DNA from: Flavobacteriia bacterium
GTDB lineage: Bacteria > Bacteroidota > Bacteroidia > Flavobacteriales_D > Crocinitomicaceae
Length of the DNA stretch: 64,000 bases
Assembly: GCA_947446925.1 (NCBI GenBank)
Contig: CANFHU010000001.1
Location: 186,001 to 250,000, forward strand
Direction of reading: 5' to 3'
In this document: piece after piece, positions 45,073 through 53,428 of the stretch
Numbering within the stretch: position 1 is the stretch's first letter
Layout: every line of letters begins with the position of its first letter
Program-made: the position numbers and the translations under genes
Notes under the pieces: model-generated
The model's database searches: none
What the model was told of the DNA's origin: nothing
Seen by the model: the letters and a program-made list of their open reading frames with translations, nothing else

Positions 45073-46404
45073 ATGGTTCGCAAAGTCACCTTTATTTTAT
45101 TTTTGCTTTCCTTGTTGATTGCTTTCTTTTATTTTCGTCCACTACTTACTAGTACGAAACCACAACCGTCTTTAATGGATCGGATGCCGGATGGAGATTT
45201 CATCGGGAAATTGAATGTATTAAGCATTGCAAAAGAATCTAATGCAATGTTATATTTTAACAAAATCCCATTTCGGGATTTAATTACCCCAGAGTTTTTA
45301 TTAGCCCAAGGAAAAAGTTATGGTCTAGATTTTCAACGTCCCTCCTATTTTTTTACCAATATGAATGGCGAATGGGGTACATTAATTCACGTTGCAGATT
45401 CTAGTAAAATCTATTCTGGAATTGTTCGTTTGAAGAAAAAAATTGATTTGCAAGATACCATTGTAGGCCAACAAAAAGTGTTTTCATTCAAAAAGAAAAG
45501 TTCATACATTACTTATGGTAAAAATTGGATCTTTCTCTACCATGGCAATAAACTGGTAAAACGAATGTATCATGTAATGTATTCGGAAAAAGGGGATATT
45601 ACGAAGATTTGGAAGAAATTTTCCAAGGAAAAACAGTTTCAATTTGAAAAACTAGTGATTTATTCCAATTACAAAGGATTAATCGATAAAGGGATATCAA
45701 CCGCTATGTTTGCACACGATACAGATTCGGCTTCTGTGAAATTAAAAGTCTATTTTCGAAGTAAAGTGCCATTAGCAGTGACGCCAAAAAAAGAAGGAAT
45801 CGCATTCCGAAATTACTATTATACAGGACGATTAATGAATATTCATCTAAACATTGATCGCTTACGAAAAAGCAAAAACGACCCGTTTTATAAAATCATG
45901 GATGGATTCAGCAAACGGGTTAGTTTCCCTTTAAATTCCTTTTTAAATGCCTGGGAAGGAGACATTTCGTATCATCAAGGTGGTTCAATTACCGTTAAAG
46001 AAAAAGTAATCGAATCCGTACTAGATGAAAACTTCAATGTTTCACAAGTAGAAACGTTAAAAGAAAAAAAAGTTCCTGGTTTTGCTATGTTGATTTCTAT
46101 CAATAAAAATATCCACGATTTGTTGTACCAACTTTTTTCAAAAGGGATATTACGTAAAGAAGGAGAGCAACTACGTTTCTTATTTTCTCCTGCAATTAAA
46201 ATGCAATTAACCCCAAACGTAGCCTACTTTTATTCCTCAGATAATGTTCCAATGACCGAAATGTCTGCGTATAATGGTGGTGTATGGACCCATAATTACA
46301 CGAAATTTGGTTTTCAATTGGATTCCATGAAACGCAATGAAGCATTTGGTTCATTACATATTCCTGTTCAGCGGATCATTAAATATGTAACGAATAATTT
46401 ATAA
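45073..46404 (+). CDS. Membrane-anchored extracytoplasmic protein, possible paralogue of the preceding gene
   Basis: A 443-aa protein with one N-terminal membrane helix (about 5-24) and a large extracytoplasmic domain. Early blocks DRMPDGDFIGKLNVLSIAK and YGLDFQRPSYFFTN parallel the IPKEAVTVLGI and AGFDFGQKLHVF blocks of the preceding product. It starts 5 bp after the preceding gene. Its stop codon shares the hexamer TTATAA (46399-46404) with the stop of the convergent lipoprotein gene. Confidence 0.6.
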   Translation: MVRKVTFILFLLSLLIAFFYFRPLLTSTKPQPSLMDRMPDGDFIGKLNVLSIAKESNAMLYFNKIPFRDLITPEFLLAQGKSYGLDFQRPSYFFTNMNGEWGTLIHVADSSKIYSGIVRLKKKIDLQDTIVGQQKVFSFKKKSSYITYGKNWIFLYHGNKLVKRMYHVMYSEKGDITKIWKKFSKEKQFQFEKLVIYSNYKGLIDKGISTAMFAHDTDSASVKLKVYFRSKVPLAVTPKKEGIAFRNYYYTGRLMNIHLNIDRLRKSKNDPFYKIMDGFSKRVSFPLNSFLNAWEGDISYHQGGSITVKEKVIESVLDENFNVSQVETLKEKKVPGFAMLISINKNIHDLLYQLFSKGILRKEGEQLRFLFSPAIKMQLTPNVAYFYSSDNVPMTEMSAYNGGVWTHNYTKFGFQLDSMKRNEAFGSLHIPVQRIIKYVTNNL

Positions 46405-47211
46405 AGCCTCTTTCGTCCAAGAACCTTTAATGAGTGATTGATACGTAAATCCACCAACCTCTTCTATTTTTTCGAATTGTAAGTAAATCGTTCCATTTAA
46501 ATAGCGTAATTCATCTTTACGAATTTCAGCAATAAATTTATCTGAAGACCTCACTTTCAATGCACTTGTATAACCTCCTGTACCAGGTGTTCCAACTATC
46601 ATGTATAAATCCTTTCCAGACTGAATAAATCCTTGGAAAGTAGTAGCAAATTCTTTTTCTTGATTCAAAGCACGCATGGCACGATCGATGCTACATACAG
46701 TTTTAGGAACGGCTTCAAACTTTGCTTTTTGAAGTAAAACTTCAGAAACTGCCTTTCTTTCTTTCGACTTCAAACAAATACCATTTGGTGCATAATAAGA
46801 AATACGCTCTGTAAAGTCAGAACTCGTATTTGTAACAAAAATTTCTTTACTCATGAACACCTTACCCTCGTGTAAGTAAAAAGAATTTGTTCCCATATTA
46901 GTGGCATCTTTATCTGTAAAATTTTCGACCAATTTCACGATATTTTCATCATTATCTAAATGTGCAACTATCTGAATGGTAGTCTTATCTTCCTTTGCAT
47001 AATCTAAAGAACTAGCAAATTTTCCATATGCCAAAACAAAAGAATCGATTTCCATCATTTGTTTATCAAACGATTTTTCATCTTTTAATGTATAAACAAT
47101 TAAATCTTTCTGCTGCTTTTCAGTTGGGTTGATGGACTTTTTGGAATTATTTGATTTACAAGCTGCTATTAAAAGCATTAGGCAAAGAAAATATAGACTT
47201 AATTTTTTCAT
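46399..47211 (-). CDS. Lipoprotein of unknown function
   Basis: A 270-aa protein with lipobox I-A-A-C (about Cys18) followed by a Ser/Asn/Lys-rich linker. The rest is mixed alpha/beta without a recognised motif. A TAAATTTG box lies 24 bp upstream of the start. It converges on the membrane-anchored gene and overlaps it by six bases. Confidence 0.6.
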   Translation of the reverse strand: MKKLSLYFLCLMLLIAACKSNNSKKSINPTEKQQKDLIVYTLKDEKSFDKQMMEIDSFVLAYGKFASSLDYAKEDKTTIQIVAHLDNDENIVKLVENFTDKDATNMGTNSFYLHEGKVFMSKEIFVTNTSSDFTERISYYAPNGICLKSKERKAVSEVLLQKAKFEAVPKTVCSIDRAMRALNQEKEFATTFQGFIQSGKDLYMIVGTPGTGGYTSALKVRSSDKFIAEIRKDELRYLNGTIYLQFEKIEEVGGFTYQSLIKGSWTKEAL

Positions 47212-47235
47212 ACTATTTAATTACGGACGTTACTA

Positions 47236-47243
47236 CAAATTTA
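47236..47243 (-). promoter_or_regulatory. -7 box (TAAATTTG) for the 270-aa lipoprotein
   Basis: A TAnnTTTG match on the minus strand, 24 bp upstream of the ATG at 47211. Confidence 0.55.
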
Positions 47244-47395
47244 AAATAAAAAAGGAGACAACCTGTTTTCTAGAAGTAACGAAGTATTTAATACAAATAT
47301 TGCCATATCTGCTTATTTTTTTTCTGCTTATTTCATTACAATTAATAAATTTATTAACTTTACATCAATTATTATTGACAATAAAACGACATCAA

Positions 47396-47554
47396 ATGAA
47401 TATTCTAGGAATCGTAACCTTTTTCTTAATCGCTGGAATGGCGTTTTGGGTACTATTATTTTTATTAGGATTTGTACTTCCTTTCTGGATTACATTAGGT
47501 GTTTTTGATAAACTTCGTCCTAAAAGAGTTTTTGACGAAGAAGAAACAGAATAA
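47396..47554 (+). CDS. Small membrane protein, 52 aa
   Basis: A short protein starting at ATG 47396 with one long hydrophobic stretch (about 3-33) and a charged C-terminal tail (DKLRPKRVFDEEETE). The longer open frame from 47129 runs through the promoter of the divergent lipoprotein gene and is not protein-like there. It is followed by a good terminator, which supports a real transcript. Function unknown. Confidence 0.55.
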   Translation: MNILGIVTFFLIAGMAFWVLLFLLGFVLPFWITLGVFDKLRPKRVFDEEETE

Positions 47555-47575
47555 TTTTACTATAAAATATATCTT

Positions 47576-47602
47576 AAAAGACCGGTTATACTGGTCTTTT
47601 TT
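47576..47602. terminator. Terminator between the small membrane protein and the TPR protein gene
   Basis: A stem AAAAGACC/GGTCTTTT with a 9-nt loop and T or A runs on both sides; it serves convergent genes. Confidence 0.8.
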
Positions 47603-47614
47603 CGTTTATATAGA

Positions 47615-49447
47615 TCACATTTGATCTTCTACATCTAATTTATCGCCTCGTAACATACGTAAGCGTTTTCGAGCCTCTACGACATATAGACTGCCTTTAT
47701 ATTGGAAAATGATTTTCTTATAATTTTCAATCGCTTTCTCTTTATCACCTAGATGATTTTGGTAGATATCTCCTAACTGAAATAAAGCATCATCCGCTAA
47801 AATATCTTCTGCATACGATTTGAGGAGTTTTTCTAACAAAAGAATTGCATCGTTCCAATTTCCCTGTTGCTGAAATGCTTGGGATTTACGTAATAATATT
47901 TCATCTGCTAATCCATGGTATGGAAATGCTGTTAAAATAGAATCATATAAAACAAATGCTTGATTATACTTATGTTGTTCCAATAAAAGATCTGCTTGCG
48001 CAAATTGATGCATTGCAGTATAATTACTATCTAAGCCATAATTATCGGTAATTAATAACGATAGTTTCAATGCATCGTTCGCAATGAGTTTAGAAGTGGA
48101 TTGTTTTAATATATCCAGTTGGGATTGTGCAAATTGAAAATCACCATCGTAATAAAAAATACGGGCATTTTTAAATTTTGCCTCAAAACCAATCGTTTCA
48201 AATTTATAATCACTATCGATTTGCATGTATAATAAGGATGCTTCCCAAATTTCATTTTTCAATACATAAAAATCTCCAAGCAACATTTTTATCTCCGAAC
48301 TTTGAATAGCAGATAATCCTGGAAGCACCATGATTTCTCGTAATAATGTTATCGCTTCATCGACTTGATTTGCATATAAGCCTTGAATTTGCGCCAATTC
48401 TTTTAAAATAGTAATCGTGTTTCGCGACTTACCAAGTCTAAGAATAACCTCTTTGTAATTCGTGATAATTGACTGAATAGTATCCAATGGTAAATTACGT
48501 TTTTCGGTCACTTCTAAAAAATAGGTGTGTAAAATGGCATTTTCAGACATAAAATGAAATCCTTTCTCCTTACCATGTGATAACACATACTTATACCCTT
48601 TTCGTGCGAGTACATAATCCTTATTTTGCGCAAATACATTTGCTAACTCATAAACACGATAACCAGTACTATTCTCCCGTTTATCCAAAGCCTGTGCTTG
48701 CGTTAAGGCCAACGAAAACTGTTTACGTTGCGTAAAATACCATTGCAACATTTCTGCAAAAATCAAATCACTCGAACGGGATTGAGAACGATCAATTAAT
48801 GCTTCTTTTAATAAATCTGACGTTGGATTATTCGCTTGCGTAAAATCAATACGCTGTGCTAATGCAGTCTGAACCTGTTCTTTAAACTCATTATTAAACT
48901 CTAATAAATCGAGGTATTCCTCTACCATTTTTTGGGTTTGATTGAGTTGCGCAAATACATCTGCAAATTGTAAATGAAGTGGATATGTATCCCCTAAATT
49001 TTTACGGCCTTTCTCCAACATTTGGAGGGAAAGTTCTAGTTTCCCTTTCTCTTTCAACGCTTTATATACCTCCAATACTTTAACACTGGAAGTAGCGTTT
49101 TCTTCTATTAATCGTTGGTAAATCTTATTTGCTGCTTTCGGTTCTTCATGTGTTTCGTAAAACTCAGCCAGTAAAATGGGGTAATCCACCGCATATGGAT
49201 CAAAATCCATCTGTTTTTTGAGCGCTTTTTCAGCGTCTCGGTCTTTTTTTGTTTTTATTAAACAGGTATAATAACGTAAAAAAGTAAATTTACTATTCTC
49301 TTTTTGGAATACTTGCTGACAATAAGGAAGTGCTTTTTCAAAATCACCACTGGAATAATAGTATTGCGCTAATTGCTGATCTGTACTCACTTGTGTCATC
49401 CCTGATAACGCAACAAGTAAAAACAAGAACAACATCCACGATCGCAT
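47615..49447 (-). CDS. Secreted tetratricopeptide-repeat protein
   Basis: A 610-aa protein with a signal peptide (about 1-18, ending ALSGMTQ). It then consists almost wholly of helical TPR-type repeats (for example QLAQYYYSSGDFEKALPYCQ, LLAEFYETHEEPKAANKIY and FQLGDIYQNHLGDKEKAIEN). It is probably a periplasmic scaffold for protein-protein contacts. It follows the upstream lipoprotein gene by 5 bp, so the two are likely co-transcribed and may work together. Confidence 0.8.
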   Translation of the reverse strand: MRSWMLFLFLLVALSGMTQVSTDQQLAQYYYSSGDFEKALPYCQQVFQKENSKFTFLRYYTCLIKTKKDRDAEKALKKQMDFDPYAVDYPILLAEFYETHEEPKAANKIYQRLIEENATSSVKVLEVYKALKEKGKLELSLQMLEKGRKNLGDTYPLHLQFADVFAQLNQTQKMVEEYLDLLEFNNEFKEQVQTALAQRIDFTQANNPTSDLLKEALIDRSQSRSSDLIFAEMLQWYFTQRKQFSLALTQAQALDKRENSTGYRVYELANVFAQNKDYVLARKGYKYVLSHGKEKGFHFMSENAILHTYFLEVTEKRNLPLDTIQSIITNYKEVILRLGKSRNTITILKELAQIQGLYANQVDEAITLLREIMVLPGLSAIQSSEIKMLLGDFYVLKNEIWEASLLYMQIDSDYKFETIGFEAKFKNARIFYYDGDFQFAQSQLDILKQSTSKLIANDALKLSLLITDNYGLDSNYTAMHQFAQADLLLEQHKYNQAFVLYDSILTAFPYHGLADEILLRKSQAFQQQGNWNDAILLLEKLLKSYAEDILADDALFQLGDIYQNHLGDKEKAIENYKKIIFQYKGSLYVVEARKRLRMLRGDKLDVEDQM

Positions 49448-49452
49448 GGTAA

Positions 49453-49989
49453 CTAGTTTTGGGACAATTCAGCAGCAAATTTTTCTACTGCATCTTTCAC
49501 ATGCTCGTAAGCGCGAATATTTTCTTTTTGCAATTTAGACATATCCTCCAAAATTTGTTGAAGATTATCTACTTTATCCGTTTCAAAAGCAAGAAATTTA
49601 TCGTAATTGGCTCTTTCTCCATCCCCATTTTTGATGTCATTCGTAAGATTTGCTATCGAATTTTTAACTTTTTGAGAACCAAAAAGAATTTTTTCCCCGT
49701 AGGTTTCCACCAAATTTAATTTTTTATAAATTCGGTTATAGGCATCCAAATCTTTTGCCATCGACATAGAAAGCGTATCGTCCTCAATATCAAATTTTAC
49801 ACGGTACTTTAATTCTTTCATCGTGTAAATAATTTCCGAAACGGTATCTTTTTTTAAGGTTTCATATTCACGTTGAATGTGATCTACTCGTTTATCTAAA
49901 ATAGATAGTTCTTCTAATTGTTGTTTTTTTGCCACATCGTGACAAGCAACTAATGAAAATGAAAAAATAAAAAAGATAAAAAATTTCAT
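49453..49989 (-). CDS. Helical lipoprotein encoded before the TPR protein
   Basis: A 178-aa protein starting at ATG 49989 (MKFFIFFIFSFSLVAC), with lipobox L-V-A-C at Cys16. The longer frame from 50049 adds 20 residues before a clear signal and is rejected. The mature part is almost entirely helical and charged, predicted coiled coil. Co-transcribed with the TPR protein, 5 bp downstream. A TATTTTCG -7-like box lies upstream. Function unknown. Confidence 0.65.
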   Translation of the reverse strand: MKFFIFFIFSFSLVACHDVAKKQQLEELSILDKRVDHIQREYETLKKDTVSEIIYTMKELKYRVKFDIEDDTLSMSMAKDLDAYNRIYKKLNLVETYGEKILFGSQKVKNSIANLTNDIKNGDGERANYDKFLAFETDKVDNLQQILEDMSKLQKENIRAYEHVKDAVEKFAAELSQN

Positions 49990-50124
49990 GAGATCTATAC
50001 TTGATATTCTATAGTGCGAAAATACGATATTAATTTTTCTTTTTTTCATGGATAAAAAAGAAACGAAGGAATGCTGTGTAAAAATACCTATTTATCTATT
50101 AGATATTGTATTACATTAAATCTG

Positions 50125-51489
50125 TTAGGCAAATAATGCCTTTAGAACCTCATCAATTCTACTACACATGATTAGTTCTATCGTATGATTTTTTTGCGCA
50201 ATCCCTTTATTAAAAGAAGAAATAATAATTTTTTCAAATCCTAACTTCTCCGCTTCTGAAATACGCTGTTCAATTCGATTGACAGGACGAATTTCTCCAG
50301 ACAAGCCAACTTCAGCAGACAAACAAATGTTTTTTGGAACAGGTAAATCAGCGTTGGAAGATAAAACAGAAGCAACCACGGCTAAATCAATCGCTGGATC
50401 ATCTACACGTATACCTCCAGCAATATTTAAAAATACATCTTTTGCGCCAAGTTTAAACCCACAACGTTTTTCCATAACGGCCAACAACATGTTTAATCTT
50501 CGCAAATCAAACCCTGTCGAAGAGCGTTGTGGAGTTCCGTAAGCAGCAGTACTAACCAATGCTTGTACTTCTATTAACATTGGTCGAAGTCCTTCTAAAG
50601 TGGATGCAATAGAAATTCCACTCAAGGTAGCATCCGTATTTGTAATCAAAATTTCAGACGGATTTTCAACCTGACGAAGTCCAGATCCAAGCATTTCATA
50701 AATACCTAATTCATTCGTGCTTCCAAATCTATTTTTAATGGTACGTAACAAACGATATACATGATTGCGATCGCCTTCAAACTGCAATACCACGTCTACC
50801 ATGTGTTCCAACACTTTTGGACCAGCTAAAGCACCTTCTTTCGTGATGTGTCCAATTAAAAATACAGGGACTTCCGTTTGTTTGGCATAGCGTAACAATT
50901 GGGCAGTACATTCACGCACTTGGGAAATACTTCCTGGAGAACTCTCTATATGTGAACTATATAAGGTTTGAATAGAATCAATAACCAATAATTGCGGTTT
51001 TATTTCCTCCGTTTGTAAAAAGATATTTTGAAGATTTGTTTCCGTTAAAATAAAACATTCGTTGTTGTCAAGCCCGATGCGTTCTGCACGCATTTTTATT
51101 TGTTGCTCACTTTCTTCCCCTGAAACATACAGAATACGCAAGTTTTTTTCAGTCACCGCTAGTTGTAGCATCAAGGTAGATTTACCAATTCCTGGTTCTC
51201 CTCCGAAAAGTATCAAGGAACCCGGAACTAAACCTTCGCCTAAAACTCGATTTAACTCTTTATCATGGAGTATAATACGTGATTCTGCACGATGTTCAAT
51301 ATCTTGTATCGCTTGTGGTTTGGCAGTTTTACCATTGCTAGTTGAAAATGCAACTACATTAGAATCATTGTTTCCTACAATTTCTTCCACAAACGTGTTC
51401 CATTCCGAGCAAGAAGGACATTTACCTAACCATTTGGGAGTTTGGTGTCCACAATTTTGACAAAAAAATGCTGTTTTAATTTTAGCCAT
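50125..51489 (-). CDS. radA: DNA repair protein RadA
   Basis: A 454-aa RecA-like ATPase aiding recombination-intermediate processing. N-terminal C4 zinc finger (FFCQNCGHQTPKWLGKCPSC), Walker A GGEPGIGKST (about 92), the RadA-specific KNRFGST (about 254), and a C-terminal Lon-like domain (about 280-454). The start at 51489 (MAKIKTAFFC) matches the family better than 51495. Confidence 0.96.
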   Translation of the reverse strand: MAKIKTAFFCQNCGHQTPKWLGKCPSCSEWNTFVEEIVGNNDSNVVAFSTSNGKTAKPQAIQDIEHRAESRIILHDKELNRVLGEGLVPGSLILFGGEPGIGKSTLMLQLAVTEKNLRILYVSGEESEQQIKMRAERIGLDNNECFILTETNLQNIFLQTEEIKPQLLVIDSIQTLYSSHIESSPGSISQVRECTAQLLRYAKQTEVPVFLIGHITKEGALAGPKVLEHMVDVVLQFEGDRNHVYRLLRTIKNRFGSTNELGIYEMLGSGLRQVENPSEILITNTDATLSGISIASTLEGLRPMLIEVQALVSTAAYGTPQRSSTGFDLRRLNMLLAVMEKRCGFKLGAKDVFLNIAGGIRVDDPAIDLAVVASVLSSNADLPVPKNICLSAEVGLSGEIRPVNRIEQRISEAEKLGFEKIIISSFNKGIAQKNHTIELIMCSRIDEVLKALFA

Positions 51490-51826
51490 ATTCAAAATTA
51501 AGACAAAAGACCATTAGATAATAGAACTAAGACGTAATTTTCATTCAAAATTGTATTTACCTAAATTTCTTCTTTTTCTATTGAATTACTAGGTTCATCC
51601 ACGAACTTAAAATTTTTATACTAGATTTTAGTAATATTTAAAGGTAAAGATTTTAAGAACGAGCGAAAGCAATCAAGTCAATAAAATCATCTTGGGCTAA
51701 ATGTTTTAACGCTATCCAAAACTTTCACATGAAAAATAAGAACCAATTATTTATCTTATACTACCTACAAAGTCTAAAACTACTTCACTTAAAATAATTA
51801 TTACCTTTACTTTCAAATTATTATAC
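51490..51826. other. Divergent intergenic region, nothing definite
   Basis: About 335 bp of AT-rich sequence between radA and the next rightward lipoprotein gene. Two promoters are expected here, but no clean TAnnTTTG match sits at the usual distance from either start. No hairpin, RNA gene or coding relic was seen. Confidence 0.5.
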
Positions 51827-52609
51827 ATGAAAAAGGTCAGTTTCTTAATTTTTCTATTAAGTGTTTTAAGTTCTTGCATAGTATACAGAATGCATAAATT
51901 AACCCATAACCCTTCTGATAGTTACTTTGTAAAAGGAAAAAAATACCATTACAATACATTTTATATTGACAGTTTAGGAGATACCGTTGTTCGAGGAAAG
52001 TTAATCATAGCACCAACTGGAAAACCTTGGATTGCGCAACCAGGAGTTCAAGAATCAGTAAATTATTATTATTTTGTAGATAGTTTGGAGTATGTCAAAT
52101 TTATTGATCCTGAACCATTTTTTGCAAAAAGAAACAGCGACTATTTAGCAAAAAAACATAAATTAAAATTTAATAAAAAAGAAAATACAGGTGGTTATAT
52201 GGAAATTAATTATTTCTACATCCATCCACCTAGAACAAATCAATTTAGATTATTATTTTATTCTCCACATCCATTTATGGCTAATCAATTGTTAAATGAT
52301 TCGTCTAATAATGAGTTTAATGTAGAATTAAAATTTTTTGGACCAATAATGTCGCTAATGAGTACTTATAAAGTAAAACCAATTTCAAAATCCTCACTTT
52401 CTTCAGTTCCTGCATCCATCAAAGTTTGGAAAGTGGATATCGATGGTAAAATGAAGTTCAAAGACACAACTAAAACGTATTATACTGGATTATATAATTC
52501 AACTGTTGAGGCTGAATTTTGCAAAGAGTTTGCATATATAAAGATGCATTATCGGTTTGAAAATGGAATACAAGTACTTTTCAACTTCGAAAAAATGACG
52601 GAAGAATAA
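51827..52609 (+). CDS. Lipoprotein of unknown function
   Basis: A 260-aa protein with lipobox L-S-S-C (about Cys17). The mature part is beta-rich and polar (for example YFVKGKKYHYNTFYIDSL). No recognised domain. It is monocistronic between divergent radA and a convergent oxidoreductase gene. Confidence 0.6.
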   Translation: MKKVSFLIFLLSVLSSCIVYRMHKLTHNPSDSYFVKGKKYHYNTFYIDSLGDTVVRGKLIIAPTGKPWIAQPGVQESVNYYYFVDSLEYVKFIDPEPFFAKRNSDYLAKKHKLKFNKKENTGGYMEINYFYIHPPRTNQFRLLFYSPHPFMANQLLNDSSNNEFNVELKFFGPIMSLMSTYKVKPISKSSLSSVPASIKVWKVDIDGKMKFKDTTKTYYTGLYNSTVEAEFCKEFAYIKMHYRFENGIQVLFNFEKMTEE

Positions 52610-52648
52610 TTTTGGTGATATTTTCATTCACTTGTAACACAAAAAAAG

Positions 52649-53428
52649 TCACAATCCCTCATACCTCATCCCCAACTCCAATTTAGATTTGTCATTATTT
52701 ACAATTTTTCCTTCCCCTTCTTCAATAAATTGAGGAAGTTCAAATCCAAATTTTCTGCAAGACTCCGTATAATATTCGTTCCGTGTAGGATGTTTTGACG
52801 CACAAGCGTTTACAATTTTCCCCCAATAATTTTTCGATAAAACATGTAGGATAATCTGAATACTATCTTTTTGCTCGATTAAATTTACAGGTTGATTTCC
52901 ATTAGCAATCGCTTTACGTCCCGCAAAAAACTTCGCAGGATGACGGTTTGGACCAATGAGTCCTGCCATGCGTATAATTGTTAAACGATCTTGTAAATAA
53001 GTATGTAAGACTTGTTCTGCATATGCAAGGTGATTGGTACTTGCATTTTCTTCCCACGTGAAGGAATCTTCTTTTGCATCTCTAATATGCTCTGGATAAA
53101 CTCCTGTTGTACTTACAAAAATAAAATGTGTTTTTTCGGTAAATTGTTTTGCTGCAAACATTAAATGTTCGCCATATTCTTGTATATAGTTTACCTTTCC
53201 TGGAGGGAAATTTAAAATACAAAAAGCAGTATCCGATACAATTTCTGCTGCTAATATTGGGTTATCTTCACGACTGTTCCAATAAAATGCTTCTAAATTT
53301 ATTGAGGCAAGTTGCGCGATTTTCTCCACATTACGGGTTGTGCCAACTACCTTGTAGCCTTGTTCTACGAGTTGTTGACCAAGAGGAGTGCCAAGCCATC
53401 CGAAACCAACGATTGCAATTTTAGTCAT
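52649..53428 (-). CDS. NAD(P)-binding Rossmann-fold (epimerase/YeeZ-type) protein
   Basis: A 259-aa protein starting at ATG 53428 (MTKIAIVGFGWLGTPLGQQL), with the dinucleotide-binding G-x-G-x-x-G. The extended-SDR pattern continues with FIFVSTTGVYP (about 105), NHLAYAEQVL (about 133) and TIIRMAGLIGP (about 149). The active-site Tyr-x-x-x-Lys is replaced by Tyr-Ala-Glu-Gln here, so catalysis may differ. The ATG overlaps the ppk1 stop by 8 bp, so it is translationally coupled to ppk1. Confidence 0.83.
   Translation of the reverse strand: MTKIAIVGFGWLGTPLGQQLVEQGYKVVGTTRNVEKIAQLASINLEAFYWNSREDNPILAAEIVSDTAFCILNFPPGKVNYIQEYGEHLMFAAKQFTEKTHFIFVSTTGVYPEHIRDAKEDSFTWEENASTNHLAYAEQVLHTYLQDRLTIIRMAGLIGPNRHPAKFFAGRKAIANGNQPVNLIEQKDSIQIILHVLSKNYWGKIVNACASKHPTRNEYYTESCRKFGFELPQFIEEGEGKIVNNDKSKLELGMRYEGL

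Noticed and set aside
46399-46404. Shared TTATAA stop hexamer of two convergent genes as a special signal
   Set aside because: Overlapping stops in convergent genes are common in compact genomes; no hairpin is present.
47129-47395. N-terminal part of the longer plus-strand frame before the 52-aa membrane protein
   Set aside because: It runs antisense through the start of the divergent lipoprotein gene and its promoter. Only the last 52 codons look protein-like.
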